In this document: positions 43,419-52,087 of the stretch, in pieces
Layout of the letters: every line of letters starts with the position of its first letter
Numbering within the stretch: the stretch's first letter is position 1
Assembly (NCBI RefSeq): GCF_902859825.1
Contig: NZ_CADIKB010000023.1
Span: forward strand, 52,276 to 116,275
Direction: 5' to 3'
Origin: Paraburkholderia phenoliruptrix
GTDB lineage: Bacteria > Pseudomonadota > Gammaproteobacteria > Burkholderiales > Burkholderiaceae
DNA: 64,000 nt
The notes under the pieces: generated by a model
What the model was told of the DNA's origin: nothing
The model's database searches: none
What the model saw: the letters and a program-made list of their open reading frames with translations, nothing else
Translations under genes and position numbers: made by a program

Positions 43419-44525
43419 TTACTTCGGCAGCGAACCGTCCACGCCTTCGACGTACCAGTTCAGACGCTGCAGTTCCGGATCGGTGAGCGTCTTGCCGGCC
43501 GGCACCTTCACCGTGCCGGACTGATCCTTGATCGGGCCGGAGAACACGTCCCACTTGCCGCCCGCGAGTTCGTCGCGCTTCGCGGCCACCTTCTTCTGCG
43601 CGTCGGCCGGAATCGCCGAGCTATTCAGATCTTCGAGATCGACGGCTTTCTGCGGAATGCCCCACCACACCGGATCGTTCTTCCATTTGCCGTCGAGCAC
43701 CTGCTGGATCGCCGCGTCGTAGTACACGCCCCAGTGCGCCACGACGGAGCCGAGATGCGCGTTCGGGCCGAACTTCTTCATGTCCGAATCCCAGCCGAAC
43801 GCGTGCACGTGCTTTTCGGACGCGGTGGCGAGCGTCGCGCTCGAGTCGGTGTTCTGCAGCAGCACGTCGGCGCCCTGCCCGATCAGCGTTTCGGCGGCCT
43901 GCTTTTCCTTGCCCGGGTCGAACCAGCTGTTGATCCAGATGACCTTGGTGTGCACCTTCGGATTCACCGAGCGCGCGCCGAGCGTGTACGCGTTGATGTT
44001 ACGCACCACTTCCGGAATCGGCACCGAGGCGACGAAGCCGAGCGTGTTCGTCTTCGTGACATAGCCCGCGGCGACGCCGGCCAGATACGCGCCCTGATAC
44101 ATGCGCACGTCGTAGGTACCGAAGTTCGGCGCCTTCTTGTAGCCGGTCGCGTGCAGGAAGACCGTGTCCGGGAAATCCTTCGCGACTTTCAGCTCGAAAT
44201 CCTGATAGCCGAAGCTCGTCCCGATGATGACCTTGTTGCCCTTGTTCGCCAGATCGCGGAACACGCGCTCCGAGTCCGCCGATTCGGGCACGTTCTCGAC
44301 GCGCGTGATCTTGATCTTGTTGCCGAACTTCGCTTCGGCTTCCTTCGAGCCCTGGTCGTGCGCGAAGGTCCAGCCGGCATCGCCCGGATTGCCGAGATAG
44401 ACGAACGCGACGCCCGGCGCGTCCGCGGCCTGCGCCGATTGCGCGAGCGGCGCGGTAACGGCCGCAGCGAGCGCGAGCGAGGCGGCGCCCCATGCGAAAG
44501 CGGTCAGCAGATTTCTTTTCTTCAT
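43419..44525 (-). CDS. BMP-family ABC transporter substrate-binding protein (purine/nucleoside type)
   Basis: A 368-residue periplasmic binding protein. Signal peptide MKKRNLLTAFAWGAASLALAAAVTAPLAQSAQA. The mature protein fits the basic-membrane-protein (PnrA/Bmp) family: GVAFVYLGNPGDAGWTFAHDQGSKEAEAKFG, then VIIGTSFGYQDFELKVAKDFPDTVFLHATGYK and YQGAYLAGVAAGYVTKTNTLGFVAS. Known members bind purine nucleosides or related bases. AGGAGAAAAC gives a strong start. Last in the order ATPase, permease, permease, binding protein. Location in a purine-degradation island suggests a purine, urate or guanine-type ligand (inference). Confidence 0.88.
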   Translation of the reverse strand: MKKRNLLTAFAWGAASLALAAAVTAPLAQSAQAADAPGVAFVYLGNPGDAGWTFAHDQGSKEAEAKFGNKIKITRVENVPESADSERVFRDLANKGNKVIIGTSFGYQDFELKVAKDFPDTVFLHATGYKKAPNFGTYDVRMYQGAYLAGVAAGYVTKTNTLGFVASVPIPEVVRNINAYTLGARSVNPKVHTKVIWINSWFDPGKEKQAAETLIGQGADVLLQNTDSSATLATASEKHVHAFGWDSDMKKFGPNAHLGSVVAHWGVYYDAAIQQVLDGKWKNDPVWWGIPQKAVDLEDLNSSAIPADAQKKVAAKRDELAGGKWDVFSGPIKDQSGTVKVPAGKTLTDPELQRLNWYVEGVDGSLPK

Positions 44526-44581
44526 GTTTTCTCCTGTCGTGTTGATCCAGTCATTGAAACTTTGGCCATGAACGCGGCGCG

Positions 44582-45511
44582 TCAGCCCGCCGAGAAAAAC
44601 GGCTTGCCGAGCGACGCCGGCGCATTGAGGCGAATCGTGTTCGGGTTGCGTGAAATCAGCACCAGCACGACGACCGTCGCGACATACGGCAGCATCGCGA
44701 GAAACTGCGTCGGCACGGGCACGCCGATCGCCTGCGCGTAGAACTGCAGGCCCGTCACCGCGCCGAACAGCAGCGCGCCGATCAGCAGGCGTCCGGGGCG
44801 CCACGTCGCGAACACGACGAGCGCGAGCGCGATCCAGCCGCGGCCCGAGGTGAGCTGTTCCTGCCAGAGGTGCAGATTGACGATCGAGTAATAGCCGCCC
44901 GCGAGCCCCGCCATGCCGCCGCCGAACGCGACCGCGCCGTAGCGCACGCCGACCACCGGAAAGCCCACTGAATGCGCGACCTGCGGCGATTCGCCGACCG
45001 AGCGCAGCACGAGCCCCGCGCGCGTGCGATACAGAAACCAGCCGATCACCGCGAACATCACGAACGCGAGGTAATCGAGCGGCGTAAGACTGAAGAGCGC
45101 CGGCCCGAGCACCGGAATCTTCGAGAGACCGGGAATGGCCCATGTGTCGATGCTGGCGCGCACGGCCGCCGACGTATACGGTTTGCCCACATACGCAGAG
45201 AGCCCGATGCCGAAGATGGTCAGCGAGAGACCCGTGGCGACCTGGTTGGCGAGCATGGTCAGCGTGAGGAACGCGAACAGCAGCGACATGGCGAGCCCCG
45301 CGCCGATGGCGGCCAGCACGCCGAGCCACGGGCTGCCGGTGATCGCGGTGACCGCGTAGCCGGTTACGGCGCCCATCAGCATCATGCCCTCCACGCCGAG
45401 GTTGAGGACGCCCGACTTTTCGGCGACGAGTTCGCCCGCGCCCGCGAACATCAGCGGAATCGCGGCGGTGACGGCGCTCGAGGTGAGCGCGCTGGCTTGT
45501 TGAATATCCAT
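44582..45511 (-). CDS. ABC transporter permease (BMP-type, branched-chain-like)
   Basis: A 309-residue permease with about nine helices and family wording LVAEKSGVLNLGVEGMMLMGAVTGYAV and a central GESPQVAHSVGFPVVGVRYGAVAFGGGMAGLAGGYYS, typical of the BPD_transp_2 domain. In related systems (NupQ/YufQ) it pairs with a second permease. Second permease gene of this operon, 56 bp from the binding protein gene. Confidence 0.88.
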   Translation of the reverse strand: MDIQQASALTSSAVTAAIPLMFAGAGELVAEKSGVLNLGVEGMMLMGAVTGYAVTAITGSPWLGVLAAIGAGLAMSLLFAFLTLTMLANQVATGLSLTIFGIGLSAYVGKPYTSAAVRASIDTWAIPGLSKIPVLGPALFSLTPLDYLAFVMFAVIGWFLYRTRAGLVLRSVGESPQVAHSVGFPVVGVRYGAVAFGGGMAGLAGGYYSIVNLHLWQEQLTSGRGWIALALVVFATWRPGRLLIGALLFGAVTGLQFYAQAIGVPVPTQFLAMLPYVATVVVLVLISRNPNTIRLNAPASLGKPFFSAG

Positions 45512-45559
45512 GGAATGCGGCGGCTAAATGGTAGCGGCAGGAGCCGAACGGTGAACGGG

Positions 45560-46666
45560 TCAGTGCGCTTGCGCGGCCACGGAGCGCCGGCGCACGCGGT
45601 AATTGACGAACAGGTCGGCGCCGAGCAGGCAGAACAGCAAGAGCCCCTGGAACACGCCCGAGAGCGCCTGCGGCAGTTGCATCGACGTCTGCACGGCCTC
45701 CCCGCCGAGATACAACAGCGCCATCAGCAGGCTCGCGAGCACGATGCCGAGCGGATGCAGCCGTCCCACGAACACGACGATGATCGCCGTGAAGCCGTAA
45801 CCCGGCGACCAGGTGGCCTGCAACTGGCCGATCGGCCCGGCGATCTCGCCCATGCCGGCTAGACCGGCGAGTCCGCCGCTGATGAGGAGCGACATCCAGA
45901 TGGTCTTCTTGTCGGAGAAGCCCGCGTAGCGCGCGGCGAGCGGCGCGAGACCGCCGACGTTCATCCGGTAGCCGGCGAAACTCTTCCTCATGAAGAGCCA
46001 GACGAGCGGAATCGCGATGAGTGTGATGAACACGGACGCGTTCAGCCGCGTGCCGCGCAGCCACTTCCAGTGCCAGTCGCCGTAAAGCGTCGGATAGAGC
46101 GCGTCGCCGCTGAACATTTCCGACAGTGGAAAGTTCATGCCCTGCGGATCGCGCCACGGACCGCTCACGAGATAGATCAGCAACTGCGTCGCCACATAGG
46201 TAAGCATCAGGCTCACGAGAATTTCGTTGGTGTTGAAACGGCTTTTCAGCAGCGCGGGAATGGCCGCCCACACCATGCCGCCGATCACGCCGGCCAGCAT
46301 CATCAGAAACAGGATCCACCAGCCGGTGGCCTGATCGAAATAGATCGCCACGCCGCTTGCGGCAATGCCGCCGAGCAGCATCTGCCCTTCGGCACCGATA
46401 TTCCAGACGTTCGCGCGATAACCGATTGCAAGGCCGAGGCCGATCAGGCACAGCGGCGAAGCCTTCAGCAGAAGCTCCGACCAGCCGTTCACGCTCGACA
46501 GCGGTTCGATGAAAAACGCATGCATGGCCTGCAGTGGATCGCGGCCGACGAGGCCGAAGATCGCGAAACCGATGGCGAGCGTCAGCAACGCGGCGATCAG
46601 CGGCACGGCGAGCTGCATGGTGCGCGACGGGGTGGTGCGCGCTTCGAGTCGATACGGAAGAATCAT
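45560..46666 (-). CDS. ABC transporter permease (BMP-type, first permease)
   Basis: A 368-residue permease: LGLAIGYRANVWNIGAEGQMLLGGIAASGVAIYF and FNTNEILVSLMLTYVATQLLIYLVSGPWRDPQGMNFPLSE are BPD_transp_2 landmarks matching NupP/YufP-type proteins. The ATG at 46666 (MILPYRLEARTTPSRTMQL) is chosen; the longer frame upstream is Arg/Ala noise. It sits 46 bp after the ATPase stop and 48 bp before the second permease. Forms the channel with it. Confidence 0.88.
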   Translation of the reverse strand: MILPYRLEARTTPSRTMQLAVPLIAALLTLAIGFAIFGLVGRDPLQAMHAFFIEPLSSVNGWSELLLKASPLCLIGLGLAIGYRANVWNIGAEGQMLLGGIAASGVAIYFDQATGWWILFLMMLAGVIGGMVWAAIPALLKSRFNTNEILVSLMLTYVATQLLIYLVSGPWRDPQGMNFPLSEMFSGDALYPTLYGDWHWKWLRGTRLNASVFITLIAIPLVWLFMRKSFAGYRMNVGGLAPLAARYAGFSDKKTIWMSLLISGGLAGLAGMGEIAGPIGQLQATWSPGYGFTAIIVVFVGRLHPLGIVLASLLMALLYLGGEAVQTSMQLPQALSGVFQGLLLFCLLGADLFVNYRVRRRSVAAQAH

Positions 46667-46712
46667 GGGTAGCGTGGTTATTGTCCGGTTCTTGTACGGG
46701 GCGCCGGCGGGC

Positions 46713-48335
46713 TCAGACGTGCGCCGGATGCCCGGCTGAAGGCGCCGTGCCCTCGCGGCCGCCGAAGAGGCCCGCCATCCAGCGGCCGATTTCCTCGGCG
46801 TTGGTCGCGCCCGTGGCGCGCACCGGCGAGAGCCTGCCGCCCGCGAGCACCGCAATGCGGTCGCAGATGTCGAAGAGCTCCTCCAGTTCCTCGGAAATCA
46901 CGAGGATCGCCACGCCGCGCGCCGACAGATCCAGCAACTGCTGGCGAATGAAGGCCGCGGCGCCGACGTCGACGCCCCATGTCGGCTGCGCGACCACCAG
47001 CACCTTCGGTGCCTGGAGAATCTCGCGGCCCACGATGTACTTCTGCAGATTGCCGCCCGACAGACTCTGCGCGAGCGCTTCGGCGCCGCCGCAACGCACG
47101 TCGAAGGCTTCGATGCAGCGCTTTGCAAACGCGCGCATCGCGCCCGCCCGGATCCAGCCCGAACTCACCATCTTCTGACGATGCGCGGTCAACAGCGCGT
47201 TTTCGGAGAGCGTCATCGCCGGCACGGCGCCGCGGCCAAGCCGCTCTTCCGGCACGAAGCCGAAGCCGAGCGCGCGCCGCGCGCCCGCGCCGAGGCGCCC
47301 CGCGGGCTTGCCGCAGATCCTGATGGCGTCGGCCGGCTGCCGGCTCGCGCCGCGCTTTTCGCCCGACAGCGCCGACAGCAATTCCGCCTGGCCATTGCCC
47401 GATACACCGGCAATGCCGAAAATTTCGCCCGCGTGCACGGCAAACGAGACATTGTCGAGCGACGTGCCGAACGGGTCGTCGCTCGTCACGGATAACGCCT
47501 TGACGTCGAGCAGCACCTCGCCTGGATTGTGCTCGCGGCGCGTGTAGTCCGGCAGCGAATGGCCGACCATGAGTTGCGCGAGCGACGCGTGCGTTTCCTC
47601 TTTCGGCTTCACGTGGCCGGTCACACGGCCGCCGCGCATAACCGTCGCGGTGTCGCACAGTTCCTGGATTTCGTCGAGCTTGTGGCTGATGTACAGAATG
47701 CTGCAGCCTTCCGCGGCGAGGCGGCGCAGCGTCGCGAAGAGCTTGCGCACGGCCTGCGGCGTGAGCACGGACGTGGGTTCGTCCATGATGAGAAGACGCG
47801 GGTTCTGCAACAGGCAGCGCACGATCTCCACACGCTGGCGTTCGCCGACCGTCAGGCTATGCACGTGGCGCTGCGGGTCGATGTCGAGGCCGTAATCGGC
47901 CGATACTTCGCGGATGCGTTTTGCAAGCGCCTTGAGGTCGAACGGCTCGTCGAGCGCGAGCGCGATGTTCTCCCCGACCGTGAGCGTCTCGAACAGCGAA
48001 AAGTGCTGAAACACCATGCCGATGCCGAGCTTGCGCGCCGCCGCCGGGCTCGCGATCTCGAGCGTCTCGCCTTCCCACTGGATTTCGCCCGCGTCCGGCC
48101 GCACCGCGCCGTAGATGATCTTCATCAGCGTGCTCTTGCCCGCGCCGTTTTCGCCGAGCACCGCGTGGATCTCGCCCGGCGCGACGATCAGTGTGACGTC
48201 GTCGTTGGCTCGCACGGCCGGATATTGTTTGCTGATGCCCTTGAGCATCAACCGCGGCGCCGCCTGTTCCGGCCGGGGTGCCGTCCCGCGTGCCGGCTGC
48301 GCGGCAGCGCCGTCGCTATAAAAAGAGTCGCTCAT
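46713..48335 (-). CDS. ABC transporter double ATPase of the BMP system
   Basis: A 540-residue protein with two ABC domains. First: GENGAGKST, LTVGERQRVE as signature, LLIMDEPTSVL, SHKLDE. Second is degenerate, as usual for this class: GVSGNGQAEL in place of Walker A, a normal LSGGNLQK signature, and AQPTWGVD. Sugar/nucleoside importers (RbsA, NupO/YufO) share this pattern with one active and one structural site. First gene of the operon. Overall system: purine nucleoside or base import. Confidence 0.9.
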   Translation of the reverse strand: MSDSFYSDGAAAQPARGTAPRPEQAAPRLMLKGISKQYPAVRANDDVTLIVAPGEIHAVLGENGAGKSTLMKIIYGAVRPDAGEIQWEGETLEIASPAAARKLGIGMVFQHFSLFETLTVGENIALALDEPFDLKALAKRIREVSADYGLDIDPQRHVHSLTVGERQRVEIVRCLLQNPRLLIMDEPTSVLTPQAVRKLFATLRRLAAEGCSILYISHKLDEIQELCDTATVMRGGRVTGHVKPKEETHASLAQLMVGHSLPDYTRREHNPGEVLLDVKALSVTSDDPFGTSLDNVSFAVHAGEIFGIAGVSGNGQAELLSALSGEKRGASRQPADAIRICGKPAGRLGAGARRALGFGFVPEERLGRGAVPAMTLSENALLTAHRQKMVSSGWIRAGAMRAFAKRCIEAFDVRCGGAEALAQSLSGGNLQKYIVGREILQAPKVLVVAQPTWGVDVGAAAFIRQQLLDLSARGVAILVISEELEELFDICDRIAVLAGGRLSPVRATGATNAEEIGRWMAGLFGGREGTAPSAGHPAHV

Positions 48336-48582
48336 GTGATTCCGTCATGCGTCAGTAAAGCCGGTTGGGTACGTTCGTCGCGTTGCGCCCCGACGATCCG
48401 TCACCACAACCGGATGACAATACCTAATTCGCCCCGCTCAGTCGAGCCGACAAAATTCGCGGAAAGCCCCGCCACAGCAAGCTCTGCGGGTATGCCTCCC
48501 TTGACGCCGCTTTTCGTTCATATTAAAACGCATATACCCCACCACCCCGTCGATCAGCCAGAACATATATTTCGGAGAAGTC

Positions 48583-49515
48583 ATGAGTCAGCAACGCGAG
48601 GCGATCGATACCTATCTTTTACGCGTCTTGCACACCTTGTTGATGGAGCGCAGCGTCACGCGCGCGGCCGTCAAACTCAATCAATCGCAGCCTGCGATCA
48701 GCGCCGCGCTGCGCCGCCTGCGCGACATCACCGGTGACCCGCTGCTCGTGCGCGGCAAGTCGGGCATGGTGCCGACCGAATATGGCCTGCGCCTGCTCGA
48801 ACCGGTGCAGAACGCGCTGCGGGAAATCGAACGCATCAAGTTCCAGCAACACAACTTCGATCCGGCGACGTCGATCCGCTGCTACCGGATCGGCTGCCCG
48901 GATTATCTCAACGTGCTGTTCGTGCCGACGGTGGTCGAGCGATTCCGTCAGGCGGCGCCGAACGCGACGCTCGAATTTCATTCGCTCGGCCCCGCGTTCG
49001 ACTACGAACTGGCGCTCGAGGACGGCAAGCTCGACATCGTCGTCGGCAACTGGCCGGAGCCGCCCGAGCAGCTGCATCTGTCCAACCTGTTCGTCGACCA
49101 GATTGTCTGCCTGATGAGCAACACGCACCCGTTCGCCAAGCGCGGCGGCCTCACGCTCGACCAGTACCTGAACGCCCCGCATCTAGCGCCCACTCCGTAT
49201 TCAGTCGGCCAGCGCGGCGCGATCGACGTGCATCTCGCGCGCGAACGCCTGAAACGCCACGTGGTCGTCACGCTGCCGTACTTCAATCTCGCGCCGTACG
49301 TGCTGATCAAATCGGATCTGATCTTCACGACGACGCGCCTTTTCGCCGATTACTACGCGAAGTTCCTGCCGCTCACCGTGGTGCCCGCGCCGCTCGACTT
49401 CCCGCCCATGCAGTACTACCAGCTCTGGCACGAGCGCGTCCATTATTCGGACGAAGTGCGCTGGCTGCGCAGCCTCGTCGCCGAAGCGACCAGAACGCTG
49501 ATCGACAAGCCTTGA
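48583..49515 (+). CDS. LysR-family regulator divergent from the purine transporter
   Basis: A 310-residue LysR protein. The helix-turn-helix (VLHTLLMERSVTRAAVKLNQSQPAISAALRRLRDITGDPLLVRGKSGMVPTEYGLRLL) is of the NodD/PbgR-like subgroup, and the substrate-binding domain is complete to its end. TTCGGAGAAG precedes the ATG. It diverges from the importer operon over 247 bp with A/T-rich patches near 48518-48540 and 48563-48572, and it faces guaD from behind. Likely regulator of purine uptake and salvage/degradation genes; effector unknown. Confidence 0.88.
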   Translation: MSQQREAIDTYLLRVLHTLLMERSVTRAAVKLNQSQPAISAALRRLRDITGDPLLVRGKSGMVPTEYGLRLLEPVQNALREIERIKFQQHNFDPATSIRCYRIGCPDYLNVLFVPTVVERFRQAAPNATLEFHSLGPAFDYELALEDGKLDIVVGNWPEPPEQLHLSNLFVDQIVCLMSNTHPFAKRGGLTLDQYLNAPHLAPTPYSVGQRGAIDVHLARERLKRHVVVTLPYFNLAPYVLIKSDLIFTTTRLFADYYAKFLPLTVVPAPLDFPPMQYYQLWHERVHYSDEVRWLRSLVAEATRTLIDKP

Positions 49516-49593
49516 TGCCGCCGCGCCGGGCGTCGCCGCGGGCGCGTGCGTGCAACGGCTCGCAGGAGCGCCCGCGGCACGCCGCACCGCGCC

Positions 49594-51003
49594 TTACGCC
49601 GCGGCTTCGTCAAGCGTTTGCGCCAGCCGGTTATGCCGCTCGATGACCGGTCCCAGTTCCAGCGTCGTCAACTGCCCGTCCCGCACCACGACCTTGCCGC
49701 CGATCACGCTATGACTCACCTGCGACGGCGCGCAGAACACCAGCGCCGCCACCGGGTCGTGCAACGCGCCGGCAAAGAGCGGCTGACGCAGATCGAACGA
49801 CACGAAGTCCGCCGCCATGCCGGGCGCGAGCGCGCCGATGTCGTCGCGATTGAGCACCCTGGCGCCGCCGAGCGTGGCAATCTCCAATGCTTCGCGGGCG
49901 GTCATCGCATCCGGGCCGAAACCGACGCGCTGCAACAGCAACGCCTGGCGCACTTCGGCAACCATCTGCGCGCCGTCGTTCGACGCCGAGCCGTCCACGC
50001 CGAGGCCGACCGGCACACCCGCGCGCCGCATCCGCCCGACTGGCGCGATGCCGGACGCAAGCCGCATGTTCGAGCACGGACAATGCGCGACGCCCGTGCC
50101 CGTGCGCGCAAAGAGTTCGATGCCGGCATCGTCGAGCTGCACGCAGTGCGCGTGCCACACGTCGCGCCCGACCCAGCCCAGATCTTCTGCATATTGCGCG
50201 GGTGTCATGCCGAATTTCTCGCGGCTATAGGCAATGTCGTTGCTGTTCTCGGCGAGATGCGTATGCAGCGACACGCCATAGTGCCGCGCCAGCACCGCCG
50301 ACTCGCGCATCAGGTCGCGGCTCACCGAAAACGGCGAACACGGCGCGACGACCATGCGCAGCATCGCGTAACGGCCGTCGTCGTGATATGTCTCGATGAG
50401 CCGTTGCGTGTCGTCCAGAATGTCCGCCTCGCGCTCCACCACCGAATCGGGCGGCAGGCCACCGTCTTTGCGCCCCACGCTCATGCTGCCGCGCGCCGCG
50501 TGAAAGCGCATGCCGATGCGGCGCGCGGCGGCGATGCTGTCGTCGAGCCGGCTGCCGTTCGGGTAGATATACAGATGGTCGCTCGACGTGGTGCAGCCGG
50601 AGAGCAAGAGCTCGGCCATCGCGGTCAGCGTCGATACTTCGATCATCTCCGGCGTGAGATTCGCCCACACCTTGTACAGATTCGTGAGCCAGCCGAACAG
50701 CTCGGCGTTCTGCGCGGCCGGGATCGCGCGCGTCAAGCTCTGGTACATGTGGTGGTGCGTGTTCACGAGGCCCGGAATCACCAGATGCCCGCGCATGTCC
50801 AGCACCTCTTCCGCGGTGGGCGGCAGTTGCGCCGTCGGCCCGACCGCGACGATGCGGTTGTCCTCGATATAAAGGCCGCCGTCGCGCAACTCGCGCCGCG
50901 CGCCGTCCATCGTGACGAGCACGTCTGCGTGCTTCACCAGCAGGGTTCTGCGCGGCTTGTTCGTGTTCTGTAATGCCTCGGCCATCGTCATCCGCATCGT
51001 CAT
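49594..51003 (-). CDS. guaD: 8-oxoguanine deaminase (amidohydrolase superfamily)
   Basis: A 469-residue amidohydrolase. Metal ligands: NTHHHMYQ (H83, H85), LHTHLAEN, and VGLGVDGSASNDG (Asp); also WHAHCVQLDD. The wording THHHMYQSLTRAIPAAQNAELFGWLTNLYKVWANLTPEM is characteristic of 8-oxoguanine deaminase and of the AtzB-like group. The family product of 8-oxoguanine is urate plus ammonia, which fits the neighbours. The start at 51003 (MTMRMTMAEA) has GGAG 7 bp upstream; three further in-frame ATGs follow within 18 bases. Transcribed away from uraH over a 533-bp control region. Other substrates (guanine) are possible. Confidence 0.82.
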   Translation of the reverse strand: MTMRMTMAEALQNTNKPRRTLLVKHADVLVTMDGARRELRDGGLYIEDNRIVAVGPTAQLPPTAEEVLDMRGHLVIPGLVNTHHHMYQSLTRAIPAAQNAELFGWLTNLYKVWANLTPEMIEVSTLTAMAELLLSGCTTSSDHLYIYPNGSRLDDSIAAARRIGMRFHAARGSMSVGRKDGGLPPDSVVEREADILDDTQRLIETYHDDGRYAMLRMVVAPCSPFSVSRDLMRESAVLARHYGVSLHTHLAENSNDIAYSREKFGMTPAQYAEDLGWVGRDVWHAHCVQLDDAGIELFARTGTGVAHCPCSNMRLASGIAPVGRMRRAGVPVGLGVDGSASNDGAQMVAEVRQALLLQRVGFGPDAMTAREALEIATLGGARVLNRDDIGALAPGMAADFVSFDLRQPLFAGALHDPVAALVFCAPSQVSHSVIGGKVVVRDGQLTTLELGPVIERHNRLAQTLDEAAA

Positions 51004-51287
51004 CCGTTTTCTCCGCCTGATTGCTTCCGTGCAAAGTCGTCCGAACGCGATGTGACGGCGCACGAACCGCGCCGCCGCGTCCCGTCGAACGCCGTTGGCC
51101 CGGTTACCCAGCGTCATGCGCCGTCTTCGGGACGTGCGCCGCGCAGCAGGCCCGTGCTGTCTGCCCGGGCCGGCCGTTGCTGCGGCGCACAGGCGTAACC
51201 TTCGACGGCCAAAATAACGCTGGCAACTCGCGCCGCTGCGATAACCATCTTCAGGCTGCCGATATAGTGGGTCATTTTTGACGCCGG

Positions 51288-51308
51288 TACGATCCAGTGG
51301 GGATCGTA
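51288..51308. promoter_or_regulatory. Perfect 8-bp inverted repeat (candidate operator)
   Basis: TACGATCC (51288-51295), AGTGG, GGATCGTA (51301-51308). It is the only long perfect dyad I see between guaD and uraH. It differs from the TTGT-NN-ACAA sites by the GntR gene, so another regulator (perhaps the LysR at 48583) may use it. Confidence 0.6.
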
Positions 51309-51402
51309 TGCGCCTGAAGCGTCGCGGGGCTTGCAGCGCACTGTCCTTCATGCGCCAGCTATTATCTTTCTTATCGCGCGCGCGCTGGACAGAACAACTT
51401 TT

Positions 51403-51408
51403 TACAAT
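51403..51408 (+). promoter_or_regulatory. Candidate -10 box of uraH-puuD
   Basis: TACAAT 129 bp upstream of the uraH ATG, in an A/T-rich patch (CTTTTTACAATGG). No matching -35 box at standard spacing, so activator dependence is possible. Confidence 0.4.
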
Positions 51409-51536
51409 GGCTGCCACGGCGCTCGCTTCAATTCGCCGACGGGTATGTAGCCACTGACGTGGAGCCTCGATCCGCCGCACACGTATCTGGATCGGGCCGC
51501 CGCCGAAACCTCGCAAACACACAAGGAAAACTGCGA

Positions 51537-51890
51537 ATGGGAAAGCTCACTACCCATGTGCTCGACACCGCGAACGGCCGTCCCGGCGCGGGCATCAAGA
51601 TCGAACTCTTCGCGCTTTCGGGCGACACACGCCGCGCGCTGAAAACGACGCTCACCAATGACGACGGCCGCTGCGACGAGCCGCTCCTGCAAGGCGACGC
51701 GCTTGTCGCAGGCGAATACGAACTGGTGTTCGCGGCGGGCGACTACTTCGCGTCGATCGGCACGAGGGTGCCCGAGCCGCGTTTCGTGGATCGCGTCGTG
51801 TTGCGCTTCGGCATCGCCGACGCTGCTGCGCACTATCACGTGCCGCTCCTCGTGTCGCCGTGGTCGTACAGCACCTATCGGGGCAGCTGA
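51537..51890 (+). CDS. uraH: 5-hydroxyisourate hydrolase (HIUase)
   Basis: A 117-residue transthyretin-like protein. The start MGKLTTHVLDTANGRPGAGIKIELF carries catalytic His7; AHYHVPLLVSPWSYSTYRGS ends in the diagnostic YRGS tetrapeptide that separates HIUase from transthyretin. It opens 5-hydroxyisourate to OHCU, the second step from urate. ACAAGGAAAA is the ribosome site. No signal peptide, so cytoplasmic. PuuD, which makes its substrate, is encoded 197 bp downstream. Confidence 0.95.
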   Translation: MGKLTTHVLDTANGRPGAGIKIELFALSGDTRRALKTTLTNDDGRCDEPLLQGDALVAGEYELVFAAGDYFASIGTRVPEPRFVDRVVLRFGIADAAAHYHVPLLVSPWSYSTYRGS

Positions 51891-52087
51891 GCGCGTCGGC
51901 GCAATACGTGTTCTACGCAAGAGCCCAATAAAAACCCGGCAAAACGACGCCGTGCGAACTGAGCGCATGGCGTCTTTCACCCGCAGTCCGCGGGGCGGCG
52001 TCCGGCAGGCGCAATCCATCCGTCAGGCGGATGCGCGAGGCACGGCCCGCCGCTGCGCGAACAACGAATCAGAAGTGGAGGAGTTTC

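Larger units (their letters stand above)
51004..51536. other. 533-bp divergent control region guaD / uraH
   Basis: Contains the perfect dyad TACGATCC-N5-GGATCGTA at 51288, a TACAAT -10-like box on the + strand at 51403, and a short CG-repeat run at 51375. No gene is supported inside it. It probably carries promoters for both guaD and uraH-puuD. Confidence 0.6.

Noticed and set aside
46713..48335. Broken second ATPase domain in the BMP system
   Set aside because: The missing GKST and altered Walker B in the second half are normal for this class of double ATPases.
51375..51395. CGCGCG run as possible Z-DNA or regulatory element
   Set aside because: Too short and too common in GC-rich DNA to support a claim.
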